Origin: a virus
Direction: 5' to 3' (one strand)
DNA length: 47,927 nt
Virus record (IMG/VR): IMGVR_UViG_3300027720_000010
Span: 1 to 47,927 of that record
Position 1 is the stretch's first letter. Every line of letters starts with the position of its first letter. A model generated the notes under the pieces. The model saw only the letters and a list, made by a program, of their open reading frames with translations. It did not search any database and was not told where the DNA came from. Position numbers and translations under genes: made by a program. Below are positions 22,483 to 31,539 of this stretch, one piece after another.

Positions 22483-22710
22483 AAATATCGGGTTTAGCTC
22501 ACCGAAATATCCGCCCAATATATTGTAATCGTAATACTCTAAAGCCTCTTCTTCAGACATTTCCTCAGATAATTTTTTAATTATCATATCTTTAGAATAT
22601 ACGATTTTATTACCTTCTCCAAACTGCTCAGAGATTCCAACAATACAATCATCAAAATTATCAAGGATTATTGCTCCTTCAGCGTATTCATCCAACATAC
22701 TTCTTTCCAT
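22453..22710 (-). CDS. Conserved small phage protein
   Basis: 85 aa from ATG 22710 (an alternative ATG is at 22698). The pattern GAIILDNFDDCIVGISEQFG, then KIVYSKDMIIKKLSEEMSEE and YYDYNILGGYFGE, is one I recall from many phage and some plasmid proteins without known function. It overlaps the RmlC-like gene by 23 bp and converges on 21838. Confidence 0.8.
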   Translation of the reverse strand: MERSMLDEYAEGAIILDNFDDCIVGISEQFGEGNKIVYSKDMIIKKLSEEMSEEEALEYYDYNILGGYFGELNPIFLVISGHPHI

Positions 22711-23203
22711 ATTCTTCAAGTGTTATACCTTCTTCGTCTTTACTACTTATAACCAATTGTATATCCCAACCTGATAGGTATTTTGTAATTGTTTCTTTAA
22801 CATCAGGGACTGAATCCCACTTAATACAAACTTCACTTTCTTTATTGTAGTCATTATCAACAAGATAATTTACAATAGTTCCTGACTTTAATGTTAAAAA
22901 TCCGTGAGCGCAATGATTGGGAACAAAAACAGCCTGACCTGGTTCTAACATAAACTGATAAACGTCTCCAAATGTTTCAGGTCTTAAATCGACCACAAAA
23001 TCGATAATCGCTCCTCTAATTACTGAGAGTTTTTTAGTTTGTTTGTGTCTACCACTTTGTAGGTGTAATCCTCTAAAAGTGAATATATTATCATTAATAC
23101 TAATGTTAGACTGCATCCAATCGCCAAAAAGTTTAACTGGTGCAAAACACCCCCGATGGTCCTCAAATACGGGAGCGTCAATTTGAAAAGGTTCTAAACT
23201 CAT
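22688..23203 (-). CDS. rfbC: dTDP-4-dehydrorhamnose 3,5-epimerase-like (RmlC)
   Basis: 171 aa from ATG 23203, close to the usual 180. The cupin-type epimerase layout is clear: FEDHRGCFAPV, FTFRGLHLQSGRHKQTKK with the active-site-type His and Lys, VVDLRPETFGDVYQFMLEPG, FVPNHCAHGFLTLKSG and an aromatic end. RmlC epimerises dTDP-4-keto-6-deoxyglucose at C3 and C5 in dTDP-rhamnose synthesis. No other rhamnose genes are in the window, so it probably works with host enzymes or modifies another sugar, possibly for virion or cell-surface glycans. Confidence 0.85.
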   Translation of the reverse strand: MSLEPFQIDAPVFEDHRGCFAPVKLFGDWMQSNISINDNIFTFRGLHLQSGRHKQTKKLSVIRGAIIDFVVDLRPETFGDVYQFMLEPGQAVFVPNHCAHGFLTLKSGTIVNYLVDNDYNKESEVCIKWDSVPDVKETITKYLSGWDIQLVISSKDEEGITLEEYGKKYVG

Positions 23204-23245
23204 AAACAATTATAAATCAATTTTTGTAAAATGAAAATACCAACA

Positions 23246-23253
23246 TATTTATT
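23246..23253 (+). promoter_or_regulatory. TATTTATT promoter-like motif
   Basis: 15 nt before ATG 23269. Confidence 0.45.
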
Positions 23254-23268
23254 GCAAAACATTTTATA

Positions 23269-23751
23269 ATGAGAGCATACTTTTTAAACATATCTGAAGA
23301 AGAAAGAAAATCAATCCAAGAAAAGCAAAGAAGCGCTTATGATGGATATAAAACATTACAACCTGAAGGTAATATGACACCTCTTAACGTGGAAAATTTG
23401 GCTATGGACGAGGCGGGTGTTACTGTTAACAATAAAAACGAAGTAACTGAATACAAGAATACAGGTATTAACAATCCGATAAAAAAAGTTTGTAAAAATT
23501 GTGGAACTGAAATGAAAGAAGGTGAAATGTGTGAGATTTGTGAGATGAAGAGTGTAATGAATGAAGGTAAAACTTGTGAAAAATGTGGAAAAGAACTTGC
23601 TGAAGGAAAGATGTGTGAATGCGCTGAAGGTATGAAATATTCTATGGAAGAAATAGAAGAAAGTATAAAAATAAAATCTAAAAAAGGTCAAGTATATAAC
23701 CAAATCAACGAATCGCTCGATTGGTTTAGAAAGTTCAACAAATATTTATGA
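23269..23751 (+). CDS. Double zinc-ribbon protein, conserved in marine phages
   Basis: 160 aa. The start MRAYFLNISEEERKSIQEK and TPLNVENLAMDEAGVTVNNK is one I recall from marine T4-like phage proteins. Two CxxC knuckle pairs follow: CKNCGTEMKEGEMCEIC and CEKCGKELAEGKMCEC, likely two zinc ribbons. Near the end lies QINE-SLDWFRKFNKYL, an I-N-E|S motif like the leader cut sites, here C-terminal. It overlaps the next gene by 4 bp. Confidence 0.8.
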   Translation: MRAYFLNISEEERKSIQEKQRSAYDGYKTLQPEGNMTPLNVENLAMDEAGVTVNNKNEVTEYKNTGINNPIKKVCKNCGTEMKEGEMCEICEMKSVMNEGKTCEKCGKELAEGKMCECAEGMKYSMEEIEESIKIKSKKGQVYNQINESLDWFRKFNKYL

Positions 23752-24080
23752 AAGTGAAAGAGATTATAGATTACTACTATTGTCCCGTGGCAGAGACCAT
23801 AGAAGTAAGCTTTAGGATGAAGGGAGACCCCGAGACTCAAATGAGAGAAGCTGAGTTTGATTTATCAACAACAAAAGATTACGGTTATTTTATTTTAGAC
23901 TCAGATTATCCTGAGTCAAAAGAATTTCTTTATGAATATGAAGAAGATACAGATGAATTAGTTTTAGGTGATGAACCTAATTTTAATGAAATAAGAGTTG
24001 ATACGGTAGAACTCCGAAATTTTCTTAATGAGTTCTATGGTGAAGACGAAACAAATCTTCCTGATTTGGTACCTTTTTAA
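23748..24080 (+). CDS. Acidic hypothetical protein
   Basis: 110 aa, strongly acidic, coupled to 23269 by ATGA. It starts with a beta-hairpin pattern (CPVAETIEVSFRMKGDPETQ) and has many Asp/Glu and Tyr (YFILDSDYPESKEFLYEYEE). No family is recognised; it may be a small binding partner of the ribbon protein. Confidence 0.72.
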   Translation: MKVKEIIDYYYCPVAETIEVSFRMKGDPETQMREAEFDLSTTKDYGYFILDSDYPESKEFLYEYEEDTDELVLGDEPNFNEIRVDTVELRNFLNEFYGEDETNLPDLVPF

Positions 24081-24115
24081 TTTTTTACAATTATTTAAAT
24101 TTTGATTTTTTTGAG

Positions 24116-24123
24116 TATTTATT
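24116..24123 (+). promoter_or_regulatory. TATTTATT promoter-like motif
   Basis: 20 nt before ATG 24144; probably the start of the operon leading into the large virion genes. Confidence 0.45.
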
Positions 24124-24143
24124 GGATAATCCCATGCTCAAAA

Positions 24144-24389
24144 ATGAAATTTGACATCGACTTATATATTGATATCTTAAACTCTTTTTCTAGCAATGAA
24201 AATAAGATGGAGCTTGGTGAAGATGAGCCAGCTGCTGGCGGAGGTGGTGGTACATCTAATACAAATAAACGAGGCTCTAATTGGAATGAACTTTACACTT
24301 TAAAAAGAGGAAAGGCAAATATGCTTGGACTTAAAGGTGAGAAATGGTCAAGTGCTCTTACAAGAGGAATTGCAAATCAAATTTGGTAA
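24144..24389 (+). CDS. Small hypothetical protein
   Basis: ATG 24144 (MKFDIDLYIDILNSF) is preferred because the promoter motif lies inside the longer in-frame extension; 81 aa. It has a Gly-rich linker (AAGGGGGTSN) and a basic, W-containing C-terminus (NWNELYTLKRGKANMLGLKG). It ends directly against the ATG of the 791-aa gene, so it is probably co-translated. Confidence 0.7.
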   Translation: MKFDIDLYIDILNSFSSNENKMELGEDEPAAGGGGGTSNTNKRGSNWNELYTLKRGKANMLGLKGEKWSSALTRGIANQIW

Positions 24390-26765
24390 ATGACAAGAGA
24401 GCAAGAAAAAATATTACTTAGAAGTCTTTTATTAATGAAATATAGTAATAAAAAGACATTTAGTGAAAATTTCCAAGAAGTTGCAGGTGACTTATTATTA
24501 GAGTTGAATAAACCACAAAACAACTCAATTAAACAAAATGCTTGGGATTTTATACAATCTGAGATAAAATACCCTGCTGCTGATTTAGGAGTAACCTCAC
24601 AAGTTGCTAGTGAGTTACTGCGAGTTGGGTGGACTGATGCTCAAGAAGATGAGATAAAAAAAGATAAAGACACATTAGTTGATATTCTTGATGCTAAAGT
24701 AACTGTAACAACTCAGGAATCAAAGATAGTTGAGGATATTTTAAAAAAATACTCCAAAAAATATATAATGTTTGACACTAAAGAAACTGATAGACAAAAT
24801 CGTGAAATTTATGTGGCATACCCTGCGATGGAATACCTAAGAGCAATTTATGCTGAAGATGAATATGGTGATAATTTAAGAGCCGACTTATGGGCAGCAC
24901 CCGGATTTATTAACGACATATGGAAAAAAAGAGTTACTGAAATATTTCAAAATTCTTTTATTGATTGGATTGAAGAAACAAATCGTATAAAAAATAGTAT
25001 CATTTATAGTAAGGGTATAACTGTAACTGCATGTAAAGATAAAAACAAACAATATTATGAAGATGGTGAGGGTAGAGGAAGGTGTGTTGTTAGTGAAAAA
25101 AGATACTACGAAATAACCCCTGGGTCAAAATTTGGAAATTCTGAATATGATTTTCCTTGGGTTCCTGTTAATAATGAATCAGATGTTTACTCATTATACG
25201 CCCTTTGGTTTTTTTGGTCGGTAAATGATTTTACTTGGAAAGGATGGCAATATAGTCCTAAAGGTAAATGTTTTAAAGCGACTAAAAATATAGGTACACC
25301 TTATAGTGAAGAAAGTGTAAATGAACCGACCGCATTCACTTGTAATGCGTTTAAAAATGACGGTAAATTATTCCTACAAAATTTAATGACATCCGAAAAC
25401 CCATGTGTTTGTTATAACGACACTATGGCATCACAAACTCCTTGGCAAAATCTAAATTTAAAAGATATAAATTCAACCGCAGGAAGGTTAGATAAATCAT
25501 CCTTATATAGATATAATGGTTTTATTCCATCATATGCTGAGATTTTAAAAACTTTTGGCACGACAGACCTGTCATATATTATAAAATATTTGGATGAAAC
25601 AAAACGTCTTTGGGTTAATAAAACTGGTAGTAAAGAACAATATAAGGAAAACACACCAAATACCGGTGATTTAAATTTTGATGTACATGATTGGTTAATG
25701 CTTGCTCAGATTGCGACTTTTTTTATACCTGTTGCAGGTCCTTGGATTTCTTTAGGTTTAAATGTATTAGATGCTGGAATATACGCTAATGAGGGTGACT
25801 ATCAAACTGCGGCTTTAGTATTCGGTTTGGGATTAGCGTTTGATATTCCAGGTATTGGGGATACTCTGAAACAGTTTGGTAAGGGAGGAATAAAGGCACT
25901 AACTGTTGACGAGTTAGAAAATGTTGCAAAATCTGTAATTAATGGTGACATTGATAATCTTTCCCCAAAACAACTTGAGTTTATTAGAGAATACATGAAA
26001 TTAGATAGGGCTGGTAAACTTAAACCAGGTCTTGAGGATTTAGCCGCAAAATATTCGGACGATGCGTTAGAGTCTAATACAAAAAACCCTACACTCAAAA
26101 CTAATGAAAAAGAGGCTTTAGAACAATATAGTAAAAAACAATCAAAGATTGGTGTTGCGACTAACCCTGTAACTAAAGGAGGGCCTATTACTTCTGTTGG
26201 GACGGCTATAAGTGTTATTGGAGCGGTCGGAATGGGATATGATATATACAAACAAGCTTCAGACCCTTTTAGATATAATATTGAAAATTTACCTCAAGTA
26301 ATTAACAAATGGTTTAAAGGTGAATATAAAAAGTCAACTTGCGGTGAAAACTGCTATAAACCAATATTTGATTATTTTGGAGTTACTGAACCATATAAAA
26401 CAGAAATAAAACAAGATGTTAATTACGGATTAGACTTTAAAGGATTCGAATATACTTTACCATATGTCAATTTATCAAAACTTTGGACCGAGGGATGGAG
26501 ACCTATTAATAAAAGAACTGGTAAACCCAACTCAGTTCCTGAGGAATATCAAACAGAAGTTTACAAAAAAAGAGTGGAGGAGGAAACTATAAAAATTTTG
26601 GAGGACCTTGAAAAACAAACAGGAGAAGCTGTTGAGCAGGAACTACAAAAAAGTGAAGGTTATAAAAAGGCGAGAGAAAAATCAAAAAAAGAATCAGAAA
26701 AATTAAATAAACAAACGATAGAAAGAACTGATTACGGATTTAAATTTGACCCAAATGAAGACTAA
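24390..26765 (+). CDS. Giant putative virion/ejection protein with hydrophobic core
   Basis: 791 aa, no gap from the previous stop. The N-terminus has a leader-like helix, and LLLE-LNK (about 38) could be a cleavage motif. A Cys- and Trp-rich section lies at about 210-350 (WFFWSVNDFTWKGWQYSPKG, then FKATKNIG). At about 435-490 there is a long hydrophobic stretch (MLAQIATFFIPVAGPWISLG, ALVFGLGLAFDIPGIGDTL) like the membrane-entry regions of phage ejection proteins and pre-toxin segments, and another at about 605-620. The C-terminus is a charged helix. It heads a set of three large genes and may be ejected with DNA. Confidence 0.78.
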   Translation: MTREQEKILLRSLLLMKYSNKKTFSENFQEVAGDLLLELNKPQNNSIKQNAWDFIQSEIKYPAADLGVTSQVASELLRVGWTDAQEDEIKKDKDTLVDILDAKVTVTTQESKIVEDILKKYSKKYIMFDTKETDRQNREIYVAYPAMEYLRAIYAEDEYGDNLRADLWAAPGFINDIWKKRVTEIFQNSFIDWIEETNRIKNSIIYSKGITVTACKDKNKQYYEDGEGRGRCVVSEKRYYEITPGSKFGNSEYDFPWVPVNNESDVYSLYALWFFWSVNDFTWKGWQYSPKGKCFKATKNIGTPYSEESVNEPTAFTCNAFKNDGKLFLQNLMTSENPCVCYNDTMASQTPWQNLNLKDINSTAGRLDKSSLYRYNGFIPSYAEILKTFGTTDLSYIIKYLDETKRLWVNKTGSKEQYKENTPNTGDLNFDVHDWLMLAQIATFFIPVAGPWISLGLNVLDAGIYANEGDYQTAALVFGLGLAFDIPGIGDTLKQFGKGGIKALTVDELENVAKSVINGDIDNLSPKQLEFIREYMKLDRAGKLKPGLEDLAAKYSDDALESNTKNPTLKTNEKEALEQYSKKQSKIGVATNPVTKGGPITSVGTAISVIGAVGMGYDIYKQASDPFRYNIENLPQVINKWFKGEYKKSTCGENCYKPIFDYFGVTEPYKTEIKQDVNYGLDFKGFEYTLPYVNLSKLWTEGWRPINKRTGKPNSVPEEYQTEVYKKRVEEETIKILEDLEKQTGEAVEQELQKSEGYKKAREKSKKESEKLNKQTIERTDYGFKFDPNED

Positions 26766-26781
26766 TTAGTGTTTTTAATGA

Positions 26782-26789
26782 TATTTATA
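26782..26789 (+). promoter_or_regulatory. TATTTATA promoter-like motif
   Basis: 14 nt before ATG 26804. Confidence 0.5.
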
Positions 26790-26803
26790 AAAAAAATAAA
26801 AAA

Positions 26804-28474
26804 ATGAAAAAAATTATTTTAGAAGAAATTAACAGAGCTAGAGAAATAATGGGATTAAACCCCAAAGTAATAACCGAAGGTACTGTCACGGATGATTTAT
26901 TTAGAGCAATAGTAAATAAAGCATATAGAGAAGGTGCCGCGTCGCAGATTGATTTTTATATTAATTCCCAAGCAAAAAAATTACTCCCAACAGAACCTGG
27001 GTATAATATTGATGGACTTGTAGATTTATTAGACGATGTATCCGCAACAGGAAAAAAAGTAAATGAATTAATACCAGGAATAACAGATGACCTTTTCGAG
27101 TATCTGTTGACTAATCCAAATACAGGAATTCAAGGAGTCTTCAAGAAAGTTGTAAAAGAACATGTTTTTCCTGAAGAAATAATTGGGACTGTAGACCTTG
27201 CCACCAATAAAAAAATTCCAGGTTTATATGATAAATGGAACAAGGGCCAATTAACTGATGATGAGGCGGAAATGTTAAAATCTAATATACTTAATTTATA
27301 TAAAAATGTAAATAATGATGCAATGAAAATTGCATTAGATGATATGAATATAGTCAAAAGGGCTAAAGGAGAAATGAAACCTGCCTTTGCCGATGCAAAA
27401 CCTTCGGATTTTGATGACCCTCAACTTTTGAAATTTCACTCAGAGATTAAAGATAAAGTTTTAAGAGATAAAGAATATTTGTTAACTCAAGGTGATTCAA
27501 AAATGTTAGATTTAGCGCTTACCAAATCACTAATTAAACAATCAGATATTCAAAAATTAATTGACGCTAAGTATCCAGGGTTTAATAAAATGTTTGATTT
27601 ATTGGATGAATATAATAGGTTATATAAACTTCCGGTCGATAAAGGGGGTATAGGAAAAATTTCTTTTGAGGATTGGCTGGAACAAACTTTGAAAGCCAGA
27701 ATCCCAAATAAGGCTAGTGAACTTGCAATAAGAACTTTAAGATATTTTGCAAATCCAGTTAGAGCTTTAGCCGGAAAGGGCAATATGAATATATGGCGTG
27801 CAATATTATCAATTTTAGGAGTTACATCTGGATTTTATATTGGAGCAAATGCTTTGGCTCAAATTATAAGTGGTATGGTTAATAAAGGGTCTAATGTACT
27901 TGAGAAAGTAGATTATAAAGTTAACGTTGAAGAAAGGTGGAAAGATTATTGGAGCCCTGATAATTCTCCGAAAGTACAAATAGGTGACTCCACACGTTCA
28001 ATATACCTGGCTCCTGACGATAGTAATGAAACATACAAAGGAGATGCTCCAGCAATCGAAGTTATGGATGCTGATAATCAAGTAATTAGGATTATGTCAC
28101 CAAATACAATATCAATAAATGGTAAAAAATATGACCAAATTTATTTTGAACTAGCAGATACTGCTTTGGGTATTGGTGAAAGTACTGTTAACCCTGATTT
28201 AATAAAACCATACGAAGGTGGGGATAGTGAAAATGATGCTAATAAAACTAATGAAACTCCTAAAGAGGCTGTTGTTTTAGTATCCGGAGAATATAATACC
28301 GTAGACGCCACTGAGGATGAGAAGACTGCCGTTATTAATAAAATTGAATCTACTAAATCTGACTGGGAAATGGTTGATGAAGACAGGAACTACATAAAAA
28401 AAGTTGACGACGGTACAAATAAAAAATTTGAGTATGAAGGTCTTAAGAACAAATATTTCGTAACAATAGATTAA
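26804..28474 (+). CDS. Large leader-bearing putative ejection protein
   Basis: 556 aa. The leader IILEEINRAREIMGLNPK then VITE-G follows the second leader style (LxEE...R..IMGL...I-T-E) and ends at I-T-E. The body to about residue 320 is helical; a hydrophobic segment (AILSILGVTSGFYIGANALA) at about 333-352 is a likely TM helix. The C-terminal 190 residues are acidic and beta-like. No enzyme domain is recognised. With its neighbours it may form a set of head proteins delivered to the cell. Confidence 0.82.
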   Translation: MKKIILEEINRAREIMGLNPKVITEGTVTDDLFRAIVNKAYREGAASQIDFYINSQAKKLLPTEPGYNIDGLVDLLDDVSATGKKVNELIPGITDDLFEYLLTNPNTGIQGVFKKVVKEHVFPEEIIGTVDLATNKKIPGLYDKWNKGQLTDDEAEMLKSNILNLYKNVNNDAMKIALDDMNIVKRAKGEMKPAFADAKPSDFDDPQLLKFHSEIKDKVLRDKEYLLTQGDSKMLDLALTKSLIKQSDIQKLIDAKYPGFNKMFDLLDEYNRLYKLPVDKGGIGKISFEDWLEQTLKARIPNKASELAIRTLRYFANPVRALAGKGNMNIWRAILSILGVTSGFYIGANALAQIISGMVNKGSNVLEKVDYKVNVEERWKDYWSPDNSPKVQIGDSTRSIYLAPDDSNETYKGDAPAIEVMDADNQVIRIMSPNTISINGKKYDQIYFELADTALGIGESTVNPDLIKPYEGGDSENDANKTNETPKEAVVLVSGEYNTVDATEDEKTAVINKIESTKSDWEMVDEDRNYIKKVDDGTNKKFEYEGLKNKYFVTID

Positions 28475-28479
28475 AAAAT

Positions 28480-30438
28480 ATGAAAGCCATAAACAAAAAC
28501 ACATTTGAGGACGAAAGATTCATTAACTCATTAAGTGAGCTTATATCCGAGGGGCCCCCTGAAGGTAGAGGAGGTGAGGGTGGAGAAGGAAGAGGAAGTC
28601 AAGGTGGTGAAGGAAGAGGAAGTCAAGGTGGTGAAGGAAGAGGAAGTCAAGGTGGAGAAGGAAGAGGAAATAAAAAGAAAGCCGACGACCCAAAAGACAG
28701 ACAAAAAAAGAAACAAGATGAGGATAAACCAGACAAACCTGAAGACAAACCTGAAGACAAACCTGAAGACAAACCTGAAGACAAACCCAAAGATAACCGC
28801 GAAGACCAAAAACAAGAAACTCCAACAAAGGCAAATCCTTGTATTCCTTGGATAGCTGCGAATGTTTTTGATAGTGATGGCCAATCTCCAGAAGAAGCTG
28901 AAGAAAACGCCAAAAACTTCGCAAAATTTGTTTCAGAGAAGTTTAAGGATGAATATTTAAGAATTGTTAGAAACTTTGAAAGTAAGTGTAGTGGTCAAAA
29001 TGTTGTTTTTTTAAATAATGACACCGAAGAAACATTATTTTACCAAAGTCCTTTAGTTTGGAGATTGGTGACTTCAAGTCATTATAAACCAATTAGTGAT
29101 AAATATTATACTTTTTATGAGTTATGGAAAAATCCTAATTTAGTACCTGCAACTCAAACTCAAGGACAAACACAAACTCAAGGTCAGACACAAACACAAA
29201 CTCAAGGTCAGACACAAACACAAACTCAAGGAAAAATTTATAAAAATATAAGTTCCACACAATTTTTCTCAGAATTAAAAAGTAGTGGAGGATTGATTAG
29301 AAAAGGGTATGTAAATGGTACTGATTTTGCAACATTTGAAAGTTTATTTTATACATCAAGGGGAGTAATAGACAAAAGAAATGTTGCTGAAGATTTTTTA
29401 AAAAATTATATTGATTTAAAAAACAAACAATTTGATAAAAGTTTTGGAAATCCTGAGGATACTTCCGATGAGTACTATAAAGATAAAAAACAATATTGGT
29501 ATTCATTTTTAATAACTCTAAAACAAATTAAAATTGGTGTAAAAAATGCTTACAATTTTCTTGTAACTGAGAAAAGAGTAGACATGAAAAATTATTTGAA
29601 TGACATACAAAAACAAACAAATGGTAACGATTTGTGGGTTGTGCAACCGACCTTAGGACAAAACAATAAAGCAAATTCCTTAAGTGACTTTATTTCAAAA
29701 GCTCAAGGTCAATTAATTGAATCACTAATTAGAAAAAAATTAATAGAATACAAACAAATGAAAACTTTAAGTGAGTCAGTTAGAAAAAAAATACTTCTAA
29801 CAAAAGAAAATAAAGATAAAAAAATTAACAAAATCTCAGAAAATCTATATAAGATTGCCGGTGATTTCTATAATGAAAGATATGATGTATTCTTTAAAAA
29901 ATATGTAAGACTTTCAGAAGCTTACAAGAAATCAACATTATTCTTGATGGAAGATTCATCAGACAATTTTTCAAACGCAATCAAAAGAGTATTTGGTGGT
30001 GATGAAGAAATACTTGTAAAAGAGGCTATTCCTTGGTTCCTATCAAAATTGGGTCTTGAAGGCGCAGTTAAAGACCAAGTTGAGAGTAGATTGAGAAGCA
30101 AATACACTGCGTCGAATGTAACAGATTTATTTAATGATGATTGGGCAAATGAAGTTGTTGATGCGGTCATCGATAATGCTCAATCAAATGTTGTGGAACC
30201 ATCAAATGTTATGCAAGCAGTTGAGAAATCCTTAATGTCTAACATGGGGGCAGATTTTGAAAGGACCTTACGTAACTCAATTAAAAAACTTATAAATCCA
30301 GCCCAAGAAGAAAAGAAAACTAAAATCTTGGATTTGGACGCGAAAATAAAAGACGCCATTATCGCATCAAATAGTGAAGGTGGTAAAGGTAAAGATGAAG
30401 AAGATATTATAGACGATATTCTTTCTTCAGAAACCTGA
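28480..30438 (+). CDS. Large putative virion protein with Gly/Glu, KPED and QT repeats
   Basis: 652 aa. The leader NKNTFEDERFINSLSELISE-G ends at I-S-E. Immediately after come GGEGRGSQ repeats, a basic linker, four KPED units, and later a QT-rich linker (residues about 224-250). Thus flexible segments separate the leader, a Cys-containing domain (about 120-220) and a helical C-terminal body. No catalytic domain is recognised. The last 12 bp overlap the minus-strand HNH gene. Interpreted as a cargo or scaffold-associated virion protein. Confidence 0.8.
   Translation: MKAINKNTFEDERFINSLSELISEGPPEGRGGEGGEGRGSQGGEGRGSQGGEGRGSQGGEGRGNKKKADDPKDRQKKKQDEDKPDKPEDKPEDKPEDKPEDKPKDNREDQKQETPTKANPCIPWIAANVFDSDGQSPEEAEENAKNFAKFVSEKFKDEYLRIVRNFESKCSGQNVVFLNNDTEETLFYQSPLVWRLVTSSHYKPISDKYYTFYELWKNPNLVPATQTQGQTQTQGQTQTQTQGQTQTQTQGKIYKNISSTQFFSELKSSGGLIRKGYVNGTDFATFESLFYTSRGVIDKRNVAEDFLKNYIDLKNKQFDKSFGNPEDTSDEYYKDKKQYWYSFLITLKQIKIGVKNAYNFLVTEKRVDMKNYLNDIQKQTNGNDLWVVQPTLGQNNKANSLSDFISKAQGQLIESLIRKKLIEYKQMKTLSESVRKKILLTKENKDKKINKISENLYKIAGDFYNERYDVFFKKYVRLSEAYKKSTLFLMEDSSDNFSNAIKRVFGGDEEILVKEAIPWFLSKLGLEGAVKDQVESRLRSKYTASNVTDLFNDDWANEVVDAVIDNAQSNVVEPSNVMQAVEKSLMSNMGADFERTLRNSIKKLINPAQEEKKTKILDLDAKIKDAIIASNSEGGKGKDEEDIIDDILSSET
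28579..28674 (+). repeat. Tandem 24-bp repeat (GGEGRGSQ)
   Basis: Four copies, the last diverged, of a 24-bp unit encoding GGEGRGSQ within the 28480 gene. Confidence 0.9.
28735..28782 (+). repeat. Tandem 12-bp repeat (KPED)
   Basis: Four identical copies of AAACCTGAAGAC encoding KPED, followed by a diverged unit. Confidence 0.9.
29149..29233 (+). repeat. Gln-Thr low-complexity tract
   Basis: CAAACT/CAAGGACAAACA-type units encode a QT/QG-rich linker within the 28480 gene. Confidence 0.8.
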
Positions 30439-30915
30439 TTTAAAATTTTCCCAAGACTGAAGGAGCTCACTACTAATTACATCTTGAAATAGTGTGGGCT
30501 CCTTTGGGTAAACGGACTTTAGTCCGGCTTCTTCAGGGGTTCTATCTCCTTTTTTACAATTACATTTTGAACAACACGTTACCATATTGGACCAAGTATT
30601 TTGTCCACCTTTTGATTTTGGAATAACGTGGTCAATAGTTAGATGTTTCTGACTTCCACAATAAACACATCTGAACTTGTCCCTTTTCATAATTCTATTC
30701 TTGGAGACACTTATTTTTTTGGGTCTGTAATGAATATAATCAAGTAATCTAATAATGATTGGTCTTAGAAACTCACCAAGATAAGTTGTTATTGGTTCAC
30801 CTGTTGATTGCACGACTTCAGCCTTACCCTTAAACACAAGGTTAAATCCCCTTTTAAAGCTTGTGACATTAATGGGCGAATAATCTGAATTTAAAACTAA
30901 AACTCCTACGTTCAT
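30427..30915 (-). CDS. HNH endonuclease
   Basis: 162 aa. The C-terminal half is an HNH nuclease of the zinc-stabilised type: RDKFRCVYCGSQ, HLTIDHVIPKSKGG with the catalytic His, then NTWSNMVTCCSKCNCKKGDR. Two CxxC pairs hold zinc. The N-terminal part (VLVLNSDYSPINVTSFKRGF, NLVFKGKAEVV) matches the host-type HNH proteins often found in Bacteroidota and Cyanobacteria. It may be a homing-type or packaging-related nuclease. It overlaps the 28480 gene tail to tail. Confidence 0.9.
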   Translation of the reverse strand: MNVGVLVLNSDYSPINVTSFKRGFNLVFKGKAEVVQSTGEPITTYLGEFLRPIIIRLLDYIHYRPKKISVSKNRIMKRDKFRCVYCGSQKHLTIDHVIPKSKGGQNTWSNMVTCCSKCNCKKGDRTPEEAGLKSVYPKEPTLFQDVISSELLQSWENFKSGF

Positions 30916-30973
30916 TTATATAAATGTAAAAAAAGTAATTATGAAATTCAAATTTTTTTTTAATGTAACAGAA

Positions 30974-30981
30974 TATTTATA
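30974..30981 (+). promoter_or_regulatory. TATTTATA promoter-like motif
   Basis: 12 nt before ATG 30994. Confidence 0.5.
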
Positions 30982-30993
30982 AATAAAAATAAT

Positions 30994-31236
30994 ATGAAAA
31001 AAATAGTTAGACTAACAGAATCGGATTTATCAAGAATTGTTAAAAGAGCAATTTTGGAAATGGAAGTTGAGAGAGACCCAATTGAAGATGTGAAAAGTGC
31101 AATTGAATCATATATGCAATCAATTGCAAACAAAGACCCACAATATCAAAGAGAAAAAATTATGGAACTAATTACTGTTGACCTTAAACCATATCTTGCA
31201 AGTTTGGAGGGTATGAGAAAAGTAGGAGGAATGTAA
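30994..31236 (+). CDS. Small leader-bearing protein
   Basis: 80 aa. The leader KKIVRLTESDLSRIVKRAI then LE-M is nearly the same as that of the 3896 gene and ends at I-L-E. The remaining 57 residues form charged helices (DPIEDVKSAIESYMQSIANK). It may be one of the minimal cargo proteins. A terminator follows. Confidence 0.82.
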   Translation: MKKIVRLTESDLSRIVKRAILEMEVERDPIEDVKSAIESYMQSIANKDPQYQREKIMELITVDLKPYLASLEGMRKVGGM

Positions 31237-31257
31237 TAATTTAAATAAGATATAAAT

Positions 31258-31288
31258 AAACCCCATTTTCAAAAGAGATGGGGTTTTT
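31258..31288 (+). terminator. Rho-independent terminator
   Basis: AAACCCCAT / ATGGGGTTT stem followed by T6, after the 30994 gene. Confidence 0.8.
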
Positions 31289-31290
31289 TA

Positions 31291-31321
31291 TTTGATATAT
31301 GGTTTTTTTGTCCTATATTTG
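31291..31321 (+). promoter_or_regulatory. Bacteroidota-type promoter TTTG-N19-TATATTTG
   Basis: TTTG 31291-31294 and TATATTTG 31314-31321, exactly 19 bp apart; the ATG follows at 31330, only 8 nt later. Confidence 0.8.
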
Positions 31322-31329
31322 TACTTGTG

Positions 31330-31539
31330 ATGGAGGAAATTAAAGATAAAATAAAGAAAGCAAACTACCACAAACTTACAGGTAGTATACCTGAAGGATT
31401 TGTTATGGTTCACGAAAAAGTCATCGAGGACCTCAAAGATTTTGACAATTGGAAAGAATTCAAGTATGATTCAAATTACATCGAAGAAAAAAACATTGAA
31501 AAAGTTTTGTCAAAAGATTTTGAAGATGGAAAAATCTGA
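31330..31539 (+). CDS. Small hypothetical protein
   Basis: 69 aa from ATG 31330 (a GTG in frame is at 31327). Charged, with IPEGFVMVHEKVIEDLKDFD and no membrane segment. It is driven by a consensus host-type promoter and lies before the tRNA block, so it is probably expressed early. Family unknown. Confidence 0.7.
   Translation: MEEIKDKIKKANYHKLTGSIPEGFVMVHEKVIEDLKDFDNWKEFKYDSNYIEEKNIEKVLSKDFEDGKI

Noticed and set aside
28579-28782. CRISPR-like array
   Set aside because: The repeats are contiguous in-frame coding repeats without unique spacers; no CRISPR array was seen in the window.
28531-28924. Several overlapping open frames on both strands around the GGEGRGSQ and KPED repeats
   Set aside because: They result from tandem repeats without stops in several frames; the 28480 frame is continuous over 652 codons.
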